NCBI GenBank assembly: GCA_029582165.1 | Contig: CM055875.1 | Location: forward strand, 7,857,501-7,921,500 | Length of the DNA: 64,000 nucleotides | Source: Portulaca oleracea | Lineage: Eukaryota > Streptophyta > Magnoliopsida > Caryophyllales > Portulacaceae | Reading direction: 5' to 3' | In this document: in pieces, positions 11,305 to 23,960 of the stretch | How the letters are laid out: each line of letters opens with the position of its first letter | Numbering within the stretch: the stretch's first letter is position 1 | Made by a program: the position numbers and the translations under genes | The notes under the pieces: generated by a model | What the model saw: only the letters and a program-made list of their open reading frames with translations | What the model was told of the DNA's origin: nothing | The model's database searches: none

Positions 11305-13873
11305 TTATGAAGCTTTCAGAGCATCCATGCCAACACTCGCCTAGAAGACCACAACGATACCAAGTCATCAAATACCCAGCTATAATATCCAAAATCCAAT
11401 CATAACAAAAACGAAGCAGAAGTGGGGACTCAAATAAGTGCTAGCTCCCATCTTACCAAAAATTTGTGGTTCTCTTCTAGTAGTGGAGAAAAGGTAACCA
11501 AAAAGCTCTGGATGTCATCCCTGACAGCATCACCCCCCAGCACATCCATAAACTTGCTCCTATCAGGAGCTAGTTTCATTGCAACCTGCAACACCAGTAT
11601 GCATTCTATTCAAGACAACATAGCAAACATGAATCAATTTCGGAACATGTGTGCGGGCTTCTGTATGGGTCTCCTTTAAGGGGGAGGAGAGAGATGCAAG
11701 CAGACGGATTATCACTAGGGTTTGAAGAGTTGCCATTAAAAGTGATATTTTTCTGATTCAATTGGTTCTACCAGGGGTAAATCTGTACCTCTCCTATTGA
11801 TCTCTTGAAAGAATAAAGATCTGTTATCATATTTTGACCTAGACGGTAGTGTTTGTTCGTGTTTGCGCCATATATGTGTTTTTCGCCCAGTTCTTAGGTT
11901 TCCCACGTAAAATCTTGTCTCCTTTATTTTTGTTAGTCTTGCATTATTTTTCTTGATATCTGAAGCCTCTGATATATTACTTATTTTCGCTGCAAGTCTG
12001 CTCCAACAATTTTCCTTCCCAACAGGCGATAGTGGTGGCAGCAGTAGTACTAGGGGTGATGTGCTGGTGGCGATAGGAGAGGAATCATTGGCTGTAAAGC
12101 CTGTAATGGTGGCAACAGTGGCGGTGTGGGAAGAAGAGAGCGAGAGAAAAGGTGGAGGGGGTAGAAAGAGAGGAAGGGCGTTTAATGCCAAATTTAATCA
12201 CTGCCATTAATTTGGTTTGGGATAAACTAGGATTAAGCATATGCTCAAACGCTCATTAAGATGCCTGACCCATATGATACATCCCTCTCTATCAACAAAT
12301 ATATATACACACACAAGAGGGTTTACGCTGCAATAGAAATTTAAAAACTGACAGTGTACCTAGGGCAAGCAAGCCTAACACCTGAAATACCTGTCATTTA
12401 CCGACAATAATTGGCCAAGTAATATTCCTGGTGAATCATGATCATATATGTCTATCAAGCAATTTTATTACAAGCACATATATGTCAAGAATCAACTTTT
12501 CTTAGTTCAATTTATTTTAGTTTTTTTACTTTTTTTTTAAGAAACAAAACAAAACACCCATACAGAAACGTGGTTGTTAATTCTCAGGGTAAAAAGCCTA
12601 CAATAAATGCATTGGAAATGCCAGGTAGCAACTATCACAACTTACAAGATAATGATGAGGTTGGAAGTCTCAAGAAACAGGAAACTTAATCTTACAGTGA
12701 AGCTTGAACTGGCAAGCCATCCATGCCACTTCTTCAAGGTTTTGCTGTAGGAGTCGCTACAAGCTTGCGACATTGCCCAGTCTGGGTGATCAAGCAAATT
12801 GCGAAACAGTTCCACCAAAAAATCCATTGCTCTATGAGATAATCACAAGAATAAATAGCTCTGTCAATATGTAAAATAATAGAGGAAGCACTAAGGAAAA
12901 ACTGTGCTCTATGAATAACTACAGAAACTTAGGTAAGCATGCTATAAAGTTCAGTAGAAGGCACCAGGTAAGGTCCTAAACAGCAATCAATATGACCCAG
13001 ATGTGGAAAGTGATACTAAAAAGGAATTCTGCAGTATACACTATTCTCTATGATAGCCAACCCAAGGGAGCAAAGGGCATTAGATGAAAGGGCTCGCAGT
13101 TTAGAGACGGAGTTAAGAAGGGGAATTAAACACATCTCACTGAAATTCCTAACATTCTAAATTTTTTATGGACAATGAGGATCCTTTAGAATATAAGGAG
13201 AGCATACACTGGATAACAAAGAAAACATCCACAGAAACGTACCTTGTTAACCACAACAGGCCATTGGTACAGCTTTTTGATCCAGTAGCTGTCTTATTTT
13301 CAACCTCTTCTTGCACCATGCTATATAGGCAATTATATTTGGCTGGATCTGTGTTGTACTTGGTCTCCAACCTCTGCAATGAAATGTCCAATCGATCCCA
13401 AATATTTTGCAGTAGTCAACCATTAGCTTCGTCAAAGAATGCATCAAATGATAGCAATCATTCACAAGCATGGAATTAACTCATGAGGGACAAAGGGAGG
13501 GGATTGGGGGAAGCATTTTTGCCTTAAGAATTATTTACTTATTAAATTTGTAAACGAATCCTCTTATGTATTGACATTTATGGACATCATTGTTTATAAA
13601 TTTTATGTGATATTTTTATTCCATATTTTAAATATAATGGATAAAATGAGTTTTCATTAATACAATAATTAACTATTTTATGGTATTAATGTATTATATT
13701 ATGTACTATTAAGGATGATGATTAAACATTTATCTTAGTAATAATAATAATAATAATAACAACAACAACAACAACAACAACAATAATAATAATAATAATA
13801 ACAATAATGCTTCATTTAACGACCTAATGTATAATATTATGTACAATTAAGGATGATGGATAAACATTTATCT

Positions 13874-13966
<93 letters not shown>

Positions 13967-14332
13967 GGAATTTTGGACGCTAATATACTGAACTTTTGGG
14001 GTATTGGACAATAATGCACTGAACTTTGACCTTGGACAATAATGCACTGAACTTTGGGGGGTGTTGGACAATAATGCACTCGAGACAATTTCGAGGGTGG
14101 CGAACTTGGTGGCAATCTTACGTGACAGACCGAGAAGACAAATATTTTTGGACCAATTCATCTCTTCCACCCGCTACATAGGATTGTCACCAAGTTGGTC
14201 ATTGCCAAAATCATACTCAGTGCATTATTGTTCAACACCCCCCAAAGTACAGTGTATTATTGTCCAAGGTCAAAGTTCAGTGCATTATTGTCCAATACCC
14301 CAAAAGTTCAGTATATTAACATCCAAAAGCCC

Positions 14333-14379
<47 letters not shown>

Positions 14380-17300
14380 CTTCATTTAATGACAACTATA
14401 TATATATATATCTGCCGACACCCGCACATCTATACACACGCACACACATGCACACACACACACACACGCATGTATCTACATCACCCACCCATTCACACCC
14501 ACACCAAAAAACATACACATATATATATTTGCATCACCCCCCACCCACACACACACATATATATACCCTTCCCCCCCCCCCCACACACACACACACGAGC
14601 ATACGCACATATATATAATCTACATCACCCACACACACATATATATAAGCCTGTGTATACACACACACAAATATATATATATATATATATATGGTTATAA
14701 TAAAAAATCTTAGCAGCTGAAAAGAATGAGCTACGTAGTTTTTTATCATACTCATTAACGAGCAAAACAATAATTATAAATTATGAGTAAAAAAATTCAA
14801 ATATAAATAGTTAAGCAAAAAAAGGAAGAAAAATACAAAATATAATCTTAACAGTGTTTTCAACATTACGTTTGGTTTACTTACGCCCTGTGCAACGCAC
14901 GCGTCTAAGTAGTATACACACACTTCATACTGACGGTAATTTCATATTGTAACTCATTGTAACTAATTTGTGAGTAATAACAGTCAAAATGTAGTTAAAG
15001 TGTAAATTAATTTGGGATGGAGGAAGTATATATATAGACACACACACATATATAAAGGATTTCATTTATCCAGGACAAAGGACGGCAAATATCGGGTACG
15101 AGACTGAATAGAAGCTTACCGTAATGTTACCACCAATGTCACTTTTCACCAACGCCATGGCATGGCCAAATTTATCTGCATCACACAAAATGATGAATGG
15201 AGTCAAGTCAACAGTGTTGGACTGCAATTGTGCGTTTTTGGGTGTAACTAAAACAGGAGACAACAACTTTATTTTCAATCTATCTCCATACGTTAGTTTC
15301 CAATTTTTACATAGCATTAGTTCTCTCGCAAGATTCACTTTGTTTCTATTCGAAATCAATCAAGGATTGTAGTTAATTCAAGTAATCGCAACTTCAATTT
15401 GTCTCTGGGTATTGTTCTTCCTCTTTTGTGTTTTATTGTTGTTGATTAATCTCCATTTAATTTGCTATCAGTTGCCATGAGTATGTGTGGCTTAACCCTA
15501 ACTTAGGTTAGGGATTTGCCTCTAAGATGCTAGTTTAATTGTAATTAGTGCTTTGTTTGCTACGTTTACAATTGTTGGTGAATTTCCAACTTGTCATCAT
15601 TTGATTTAATTTAATTAAAGTGAGGTCAAGAGAATCCTATCTTTATCTTTACGGAGAATTAGGTAAACTTCAAGAGAATCCTATCTAGCGCGATTTAATG
15701 GATGTTTACAACTTAGATATGAGAATAATTTAGATTCTAACTAAGGGAGAAATCGATAATTTAATTCGTTGTTTTTTATTATGTGAGAGTAAGTAGTGCA
15801 ATTTAGTTAGCTTAATGACCTTCCAGAGAAGACTCAAGTGGTACGACTATCTCGATTCCCAGTTCATTGAAATTGTGGTTAGTAAAGAAGCATTAGTCGA
15901 GCTTTCTACGGTTTTCTTACTCTGTTTTCTCTTCGTAATTTTATTATCAATTGCCTAGAAACAACCAAACTATTTCTCCGCTTAAACTAAGACAATGACC
16001 TTAGACTAGTACAAGACCTAGCTCCTTGAGATCGACAATCGTACTCCCTGTAGTACAAAAAAATAGCATCGTTGTTGGGCAGCTAGCACAATTCCCTAGT
16101 CTAAGAGACGCAACACTTTTGATTTAAGCTTTTTCTTTCATTTTTCTCTTTTATCTTTGCTTGAGCCAGCTTACGCTTGGTGTAGTTGCTTGTTTTGTAT
16201 GCGCGCGAGGGATCATAAGGCAACAAACTAGTTCCTCTTAACCCTAAATTGAAGCAGCACTTCGCAGACTAAACATCGCAACTCGTAGGCAAAGGAAGAA
16301 GTTACGGTTGGAAACCCACCACCCCATGCCCTTAGATCCTATTAATCTCCCACCACGAGTACGGGCAGCTCTACTATTGTGTTGCCAAATTGTCAGAGGG
16401 AACCAATTTTGACTTCAAGTCGGATTTCTTTAGCCTCATTGAGCATAATCAATTCAGAGGCTATGATGCAGAAAACCCCATCCGGCACATCAACTCGTTC
16501 CTGGACTGCTGCATTATGATTAAGATATCCGGGGAGCAAGCAACACATCAAACTGAACTTCTTCCCCTTCTCCCTCATTGACAGGGCGAAGAACTGGCTC
16601 TACAATTGTGCCCCCAACTCATATCAGACATGGGAGCAATTGAACCATGCCTTCCTCACCAGATTTCCCCTCCCAAGCAAGCATCCAAAGGTACGGACCG
16701 CCATCATTCAGTTGAAGAGCATCCTGTAGAGTCCTTATTTGAGGCATGGGAGCAATTCAATGGGGCTGCAGTGAGAGTGCCTTCATCATAGCATCTACCC
16801 ATGGATGCTTCTTCAGATCTTCTATGAGGCGCTCTCTCATGTAGTGCGACAATCTGTAGACACTGCCTTAGGAGGGGCCTTCCTCAACAAGGCGTTGGAG
16901 CAAGTTGATGCTCTATTTGAGGAGATTGCTTCCAATGCTTATAACCGAGGTGTTGGAAGGGATGACCAAGAGCGGGTGAAGCAAAAATGTTGATGAAGTG
17001 GCTCTTTTGGCCGACAAGGTGGCAACTCTCACTATGCAGATGGAGAGATTTGTACCAAGCCCTTCTATTGGGGCTTCCTCCTCCAACACTCCAAAGACAA
17101 AGTACTCTTGCAAGGCATGTGGAGGTCCTCACCCTCATTTGAAGTGTCACCATAACCTCTCTACACCCGAGCATGTCAATCCCCTTCAGAATTATCCTCC
17201 CAAATGACCACCAAATAGCCGTTATTCCCAAACCTACAACACTATTTGGAGAAATCACCCAAATGTCTCTTACAGAAACAACAACCCTCATCCCAACAAA

Positions 17301-19294
17301 ACCAATCCCAACCATCTCGGTTCCATCCACCGCCATAGAATCGCCCTCCCTCTCCATATAATCTTCCTCCCTTAGCTATCCCACCACCTCCACAGAAATC
17401 CAACCTTGAGACTCTCATAGAGGGTTTCATCCAAACCCAAACCAAGACCGATTAGCAATTGGCCTCAAACCAAAAGATGCAAGAAACCAGCTAGAAAATG
17501 TTAGAGACCCAAATTGCCCAAATTGCTCAACAAGTCAACCACCTCACCAAAGCCCAAGGGAAATTGTCGGCCCAAACTGGACCTAATCCTAAAGCGCACA
17601 TCAGTGTCGTTTGTCTGAGCGGGGCAAAGTCGAAGGACTCTATGATGGTAGAGAAGTTTGATGTGAATGAGGATGTGAATAAGGGGTTGTACAGGACTAA
17701 TTCGGGTTTGAGCACCCCAACCAGAAGAGGACTTGGCAACTGTTCGGGTTCACTGTTTAGGTGCCATGGCTATTAGGGGATGAGCTATGAACTGAGGGTG
17801 GACACTTGAAGCAAACATAAGCACCCACCATTGTGAGCCAAACACCATCAATAACCAACAATTTCACCAACGATTCAATAGAACACACCATAACTTCAGC
17901 AGAGTAGCACCAACAAATTCAGCTCAACACCTCTTAAATCGAAACCCTAACTTGACTAAGTATCAAAATGTGTAAACAATTCAATAGGAAACACTTGAGT
18001 GACACCACAATTACACCAAACACACCCAAATTGGTCACTTCAAACTCCAAAATCTAACCATGGAGGTGTTCAAATTCAGTTTTCTTCCTCCCTTGTTTCT
18101 TTAGTGCTTGATGATTAAATCTTGCTTGGGGACAAGCAAGGGATAAGCATGAGGAGTTAAACCTCATTTTTACAACTTTTTGCCTTGGTTTTTAATGACA
18201 CTTCGGGCTTTTCTAACTTGCTTTAGTATAAATTCATTGGTGTTTTTGCTCATCATTGCTACTTTTGGTTAATTTGCTTAATTGTGTTGTTTTTGGGCGA
18301 ATTTGACATGATAATGGATGTCGAGTTCAAAGAGTCGTAGCAATGGAGAGGTAGAGTGGAGATAATAGCCAAAAATTGACCAACGAAAGTCCTGAAAAGT
18401 AGTTAACACTGATTTTTGTGGATTTCCAGTCCTGCACAGCCTGCCTTTGCAGGTTGGCACAGTCGAGCCACGTCAGCAGTCAATTTCTATGTTTTCTAGT
18501 CCCGCATGGGCGCGAGTTGGCACTGTTGTGCGGAACTCTAGTTGTGCGTTTTTTGGGTGTAATCAAAACAAAAGACAGCAGATATATTTTTCATCTATCT
18601 TCATACGTTAGTTTTCAGTTTTTGCATAACATTAGTTCTCTCTCAAGACTCACTTTGTTTCTATCGCAAATCAATCAAAGGTCGTCGTTAATTCAAGTAA
18701 TCACAACTTCAATGCGTATTTAGGTATCATTCTTCTTCTTCCTCCTCCTGTCTTTTATTGTTGTTGTTGATGATTAATGTCTGTTTAATTTGTTGTTAAT
18801 TGCCATGAGTATGGGTGATCAGTGCTTAGTTTGCTACGTTTGCAATTGTTGGTGAATTTCCTTATTGTCATCACTTGATTTAATTGATGTGAGGATCCAG
18901 AGAATCTTATATCTATCTTCAAGGGGAGTTAGGTAAACTTCGAGAGGACATTGACCAAACTGTTTCTCCATATTAACTAAGAGAACATTGATCTTAGACT
19001 GGTACTAGACCTAGCTCCAGGAGATCGAAAACCGCACTCCCTGTAGTGCAACAGGAGCTCACGAGAAACATTTACTAGTACTACATACACAAACAGAAAA
19101 CAAAAAATCACACATGACATTTCTTTTGTCCGCAAAATAAATGCAATAATTTATTCAAAGAATAACATAAACTAACCGATTACAGGCAAAATGTGCTTGC
19201 ACGCATCCAAAAAAGGCCTGGTCAAAATTTCTCCATCCTCAGACTTGACGCACTTAATTCCTTCTAAAGCTGGGGTAAACACACTTCCTTCCAT
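11305..19294 (-). CDS. GLTP1: Glycolipid transfer protein (GLTP1 type), six coding exons
   Basis: Coding exons, minus strand: 19294-19177, 15175-15120, 13373-13243, 12831-12696, 11585-11457, 11340-11305. Every intron has GT-AG borders, phases agree, and the 606 nt sum to 201 residues plus TAA, the usual length for plant GLTP1. The protein begins MEGSVFTPALEGIKC and ends ASVGMDALKAS. The GLTP fold covers about residues 22-190. Sugar- and amide-binding positions of the family are visible: D52, N56 and R59 (in SDIGGNITR), W99 (LLWLT) and H138 (KKWHGW). GLTPs are soluble cytosolic proteins that move glycosphingolipids between membranes. The start is the first ATG after a leader splice acceptor and matches the family's N-terminus. 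No lesion was found, so it should be functional despite introns full of transposons. Confidence 0.95.
11586..12695 (-). other. GLTP1 intron with an unexplained 151-codon frame
   Basis: The intron between coding exons 4 and 5 (1110 bp). It contains an open frame on the minus strand at 12191-11736 beginning MALNALPLFLPPPPFLSLSS, Pro/Ser/Leu-rich at first and basic later. I recognise no domain and no flanking repeats. It could be part of an inserted element or chance. Confidence 0.3.
13739..13965. repeat. TAA/CAA/TAG trinucleotide arrays in GLTP1 intron 2
   Basis: Two related blocks: a TAA-CAA-TAA array at 13739-13808 and a TAG-then-TAA array at 13874-13965. They are separated by a short unique stretch. 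The sequence before each block (ATTATGTAC.ATTAAGGATGATG.., 13694 and 13837) is duplicated, so the arrays arose with a local tandem duplication of about 140 bp. Confidence 0.85.
13966..14338. mobile_element. MITE-like inverted-repeat element in GLTP1 intron 2
   Basis: About 110-bp terminal inverted repeats (13966-14085 and 14215-14338) flank a 130-bp core. The left arm reads TTGGACGCTAATATACTGAA; the right arm reads the same inverted. Each arm carries repeats of GGACAATAATGCACTGAACTTT. It is flanked on both sides by TAA arrays, as if inserted into one. No coding capacity. The superfamily is not clear. Confidence 0.7.
14339..14700. repeat. Compound microsatellite (TAA, AT, CA, C runs)
   Basis: TAA array, then alternating AT and CA tracts with a C-run near 14571-14581. 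The repeats continue into GLTP1 intron sequence. Long open frames here are low-complexity artefacts. Confidence 0.9.
15208..19053 (+). mobile_element. Athila-like gypsy remnant in GLTP1 intron 1
   Basis: Direct repeats are seen at about 15208-16063 and 18536-19053 (shared stretches TTGTGCGTTTTT, CATACGTTAGTTT and TAATTCAAGTAATCGCAAC with variation). The left LTR lacks its 5' part. Next to it is a degenerate primer site (AGCATCGTTGTTGGGCA, about 16066) like the Athila tRNA-Asp site. The interior has a decayed gag on the plus strand, antisense to GLTP1, and no pol. The right LTR begins near 18150 after a purine-rich stretch and ends CTGTAGTGCAACA at 19053. It fills most of the 4-kb intron 1 (15176-19176). 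Confidence 0.75.
16384..17450 (+). pseudogene. Decayed gypsy gag
   Basis: Fragments in several frames match plant gypsy gag: a region reading FFSLIEHNQFRGYDAENPIR then HINSFLDCC (16410-16510), a later SLFEAWEQF (about 16735), and a zinc-knuckle-like CKACGGPHPHLKC (17110-17150). Several frameshifts and stops break it. Confidence 0.7.
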
Positions 19295-19304
19295 TTTCTG
19301 GCAA
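19295..19304 (-). other. GLTP1 5' UTR stub after leader splice acceptor
   Basis: Immediately upstream of the ATG the minus strand reads TTTGGTACAG, then TTGCCAGAAA, then ATG: a good 3' splice site ten bases before the start codon. This indicates a 5' leader intron, so the promoter lies further up. Confidence 0.55.
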
Positions 19305-19743
19305 CTGTACCAAATTATCACATGCTAAGAAACTATCCATCCATATAAATGTACAGTTGTATAAGTAAAAATTATAAATAGTATTATTCAATGTTAGGAC
19401 AAATGACTACAAATGCACAAAAAAAATGCGATGGTAGAAGGGATTATCTGTCAAATGCACAAAAAAAAATCACAAAAACAATACAACAACAACAACCTCC
19501 TAGGTGACACGTTTGAGCGCGGTCCGGGGGATCCTAAAGTAGGCAGCCTTACCCCCATGAACAAAAGTTGATAGAGAGACTGGTTCAGACGGATCCGATG
19601 GAAAAACATAGGGGAAGCTTGTTAAGGGAAGAAGCTGCATACCTGAGTGTTGCGAGTGATTTCGGACGAGCAAACAAGTACTTGCATAAGAAAACAAAAA
19701 CAAGCCAAAAGACCAAAAACTAGTTCGAAACACAAATACCTTT

Positions 19744-19838
19744 CCTCACCCTACGATCTTAATTCTAGCCCGCCAAGCCCCCTGTCTAGAGCCATGTCCT
19801 CCACTAAACCTAGGAGTCTTAGATCTTCTCTTATCACC
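19744..19838 (-). pseudogene. RTE ORF2 C-terminal segment
   Basis: Minus strand reads EVIREDLRLLGLVEDMAL then DRGAWRARIKIVG and TGA, the conserved C-terminal block of plant RTE proteins. It joins in frame to the segment at 21282 and above when the solo LTR and one copy of its 5-bp target duplication are removed. Confidence 0.85.
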
Positions 19839-19843
19839 TCTCT

Positions 19844-21276
19844 TGATGTATTACCGGATCAACAGAGGTTCTTGATTCCAATAACACATGAAACACGTGT
19901 AACCAAACAACAAGGAGGGGGTGGTTCACGAGATTAAGGGAGGAAGAAAGGGGTGATGCTCGTGAATAGGGGTTCTTTTGTGGAGGTTGTTTTGCCGTGA
20001 GGGCTTTTGTAGTTTCAAGATTCAAGAAGGGTTGAATATTGAACGGGAAGAGAGAGGGATGAATGATTCTTGGAAGGGAAGTATGGAAGAGGGTGGCGTG
20101 AGGTAGGAGGGATGAGAGAGAGAGAGAGGGACGTTGATTGATGAGGAGGGAGAGATTGTTGGGTTGTTGGAGGAGAGAGAGGGTTTGTTGGATGGTTGTT
20201 ATGGAGATAGAAAGAGAAGGGAGGTGGCGTTTATTTGAGGAGGTGGGTGACGTTTGTAGGGAGTGAGGGAGGTGGAAGATGGCGTGTGGTTGAGGGGGTT
20301 GGAGATAGGGTTGGGTTGTGACTTAACCGTTGTGTGAAGCTCACAATGTAATTACCTTAACTATATTGATAGAAAGGTAAGAACGGATAGATCTAGGTTT
20401 CTATCTTGAATCCACAAGATAGACAACCTAGGGCTAACTTGACCTAGACCGCAACCTAGGGTCAAGCTCTTCCTAACCACTTGGGTGCGGACATCAAGAT
20501 ACAATAGAAGAAAAGGGTGAGAGTTTATCCAAACACTCGAGGGAAAGCTAAAAGCTTAAGGGGTTTCATATTTCTGAATTGAATGATTGAAACGATTACA
20601 AGCCTAAGCTATTTATACTAGGAGAATCCTAACTCTCCTAGGAATCCTACTTACTGCTGAAGCCAAGGATTACTAATCCTAGATGATTAACTATTCCAAT
20701 CTCCTCTTGGATTAGAATTCCTTATCCTAAGGGGAGATGGTTACAACCACCTTATCCTAATTAGAATTGGCTTTCCTAATCCGAGATGGATTAGTTACAA
20801 AATAAGCCATCCGAATCTAGAAATCAAGAAGATGACGCCTAGCTAACTAAACCACACGAAAATAATTAACCTAGGATGATCAAGTTTATGATTCACTTGT
20901 CATCTTACATTATTCTAAACATTAAAAACACACCAAAATAAATGCTAGAAATAAATTACATCCAAAAATCAAGATTATTAAATCTAGCTTGACTTCTTGA
21001 CTTGGACGTGTGATACTCTTGGGCTTGGCGTGAGGTTGAGCCCAACTCTAGGATGTTTGGACATCCTCTTGAAATACTAGGCACACCATGTGGATGGGCC
21101 TTTGCAATTCCACTTTGTATCCTCCTTTAATCCATCTTTTATAAATGATTCGATTCTTCCTTATTGGGCCTGAATTGGGCAAAGTCCTTTGATGAAGGAC
21201 CCTATATGTATGATGGATCTTCAACTGGGCCTTCTTGATTGGGCCTAGGGGAATAAGCGTGGGCTGATTTCCATCA
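19844..21276 (-). mobile_element. Solo LTR inside the RTE LINE
   Basis: 1433 bp with TGATG...CATCA ends and a perfect 5-bp target duplication, TCTCT on the plus strand (19839-19843 and 21277-21281). A TATA box (TATAAATA on the minus strand, about 20607) suggests the LTR points to the minus strand. No internal coding sequence, so it is best read as a solo LTR left by recombination. Its termini match the solo LTR at 53061-54676. Confidence 0.87.
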
Positions 21277-21281
21277 TCTCT

Positions 21282-23960
21282 CATAGACTTTTTAGGTCTA
21301 CCTCGTCCACGACGGCCTTGGGTTATCGCAATTTTTCCTCAAAGGGTGCTTCCTCTAGTTTGGAACGACAAACATCATTCCTAATCCTATCCAACTTGTT
21401 ATAGCCGCACATCCACCGAACCATCCGCATCTCCGCAACATTTAGCCTTTGACAGTGCATCTTCTTGACTGCCCAACACTCAGCGCCATAAAATATCGCT
21501 GGCCTAACCACCGTACGGTAAATTGACCCTTCAGCTTAAGCGGGATCTTCTTATCAAAAAGGACACCTGACACTGATTTCCACTTCTGCCAACCAATTTT
21601 GATTTGGTGTGTAACATCATCTTCGACTTCTCCGTCACTCCGTATGATAGAACCTAAGTACTTGAACTTTTCAACCCTGGGTATGGGCACCCCTCCTATG
21701 GTTACTTCTCGTACTTGAGTGTCAGTATCCCGTCCATTAAACCCTTGGACTCCAGCGTTTCTCTTCAACGCTCCACCTTGTCATTTAAACTTTCCCTCGA
21801 CTCATCTATGAGCACAATATCATCCGCAAAAAGCATGCACCATGGTACATCGTCCTGAATATCCTTAGTCAATTCATCCAAAACCAAGGTAAAAAGAAAC
21901 GGACTCAATGCTGAACCCTCCCCGTTATCACAGGAGAAATCACTCGTGTTACCTACTGTTGTACGGACATAGGTTTTAACATTACCATACATGTCTTTAA
22001 CTGCTCGAATATATGGTTCTTGCACCCTTTTCGCCTTCAAGCACTTCCACATTACTTCCTTAGGGACCCTGTCAAAAGTTTTTTCTAAATCTATGAACAC
22101 CATATGAAGATCCTTTCTTCTTTCCCTATAATGCTCCATCAGTCCGCGTAGGAGATGAATAGCTTCTATCGTCGACCTGCTAGGCATAAAGCCAAACTGG
22201 TTTTCAGACACGTAAACAGTCTCTCTCGGCCTTTTCTCAATCACTCATTCCCAAATCTTCATTGTATGACTCAGCAGCTTAATCCCTCCATAATTGTTAC
22301 AGAACGTCCCCTTTATTTTTGTATAGTGGTACGACTATACTACTCCTCCACTCCTTTGGCATGCTAGACATCCTGAGGATATCGTTAAAGAGCTCTGTTA
22401 ACCAACATACACCTTCATCCCCCAAACACTTCCATATCTCTACAGGGATGTCATCCGAACCCACCGCTTTGCCCTCTTCATGTTCTTCATGGCCCCCCTG
22501 ACTTCCTCTAACGAAATTGGCGGACAAGTTGGGTTGTCTGTACACCTCTCATTTTGTCGTACATCCTCCCCAAGAAAACCCCCGTTGTGTTGCTCATTAA
22601 ACAGAGTATCAAAGTACTCCCTCCACCTCTCCTTTATCCGGTTGTCCTCGACCAAGACTCTGCCCTCGCCGTCTTTAATACACCTAACACTCACTAAGTC
22701 TCTGGACTTCTTCTCGCGTATCCTTGCCAGCTTAAAAATCACTCTTTCTCCTTCTTTAGTACCTAACTTCTCGTATAAGCTATCAAAAGCAGCTTCCTTG
22801 GCCTTCGCTACACTTTTCTTGGCCTCCCGCTTTGCAAGCCTATACCTATCCTTAGCATTCTGTCTTTCTGCCTCTACGGCACAATTCCTCATTGCCTGGT
22901 ACGCCTCCTGCTTCTCCTTCACCTTTGCCTTTACTACCTCATCCCACCACCACGCACCACTCATACAGGCTCCTCTCCCGCGCGAAACTCCTAGTACATC
23001 CTTAGCTGCTCTCCGGATACACGTGGCCATCTTCCCCCACCTAGAAATTCCTTCCTCTTTCAACTCCCATAACCCCTCTTCAGTAATGCGATCTTTAATT
23101 AATTTAGCGTTCTTCTTATCCAATCTCCACCACTTAATACTACGGACCCCGATTGACTTACTTTTTCGTCTTAAATTCTTCACTTCCATATCCACAACCA
23201 AGAGTTTATGCGGCGTCGTCAATCCCTCATTAGGAAGTACTTTACAGTCCTTACAAGCCGCCCGATCACTAACCCTAGTTAGTATGAAGTCAATTTGAGT
23301 CTTGGAGGAACCACTCAAATAAGTCACCAAATGACTGCCCCTCTTCTTAGAACCATGTGTTCACCACTGCCAAATCACAAGCCACTGAAAAATCCAATAA
23401 AGACTCCCAACCACTGTTGCGACTCCCAAACCCAAAACCACCGCGCACATCCCCATATCCCACATTAGACTCTCCAACATGCCCATTAAAATCCCCTCCT
23501 CCTATTATGATCTTCTCACTACCCGCTACACTACGGAACGCCACATCTAACTCACCCCAAAATTGCCTCTTGATCTCCTCAGGGAGGCCTGCTTATGGGG
23601 CATACACACTAATTATGTTGAAGACCTCTACCCCAGAACAACCTTAATACGCATGATCCTATCACTCACTCTGTTGACCTCTACTACCTTGTCCACTAGC
23701 TCCTTTCTAACAAGAATCCCAACTCCATTTCGGCTTCTACACACTCCTGAATACCAAAGTTTGTATCCATCAATCTCCTTAGCTTTCTTGCCTACCCATT
23801 TTGTCTTTTGTACACAAGCTATATTTATCTGCCTTCTAGCTAAAGCTCTAACGAGCTCAATTGACTTACTGTCAGCGTACATATATTCACGTCCCGAAAC
23901 GTAACTTACTAACCCCATCTGCTCTCCGCACCCTACCCCTACTCGGAGGACAGGCGTTGT
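21282..23960 (-). pseudogene. RTE LINE ORF2: endonuclease and reverse transcriptase
   Basis: Decayed ORF2 in several frames. Endonuclease motifs: INIACVQKTKW (about 23830), GGDFNGHVG (about 23500), TQIDFILTR (about 23285) and a catalytic-type His in TTPHKLLVVDM. RT motifs: PLYKNKGD (about 22315), ENQFGFMPSRSTIEAIHLLR (about 22190), DLEKTFDRVP (about 22080), SALSPFLFTLVLD (about 21900) and the catalytic FADDIVLID (about 21820). The RT shows the F-ADD box. A stop in the RFGT.NI start block, an altered GKAVGSDDIP region and several frameshifts make it non-functional. Elements like this are often annotated as craniofacial development protein 2-like genes. Confidence 0.88.

Noticed and set aside
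13868..14618. Long frames of poly-Leu, poly-Tyr or poly-Asn
   Set aside because: Translation of trinucleotide microsatellites; no real protein.
14880..14915. CCCTGTGCAACGCACGCGTC, similar to hairpin ends of some plant transposons
   Set aside because: No partner end and no target duplication were found nearby.
22480..23298. 272-codon open frame on the plus strand
   Set aside because: It is the antisense shadow of the RTE LINE ORF2 on the minus strand, which carries all the recognisable motifs.
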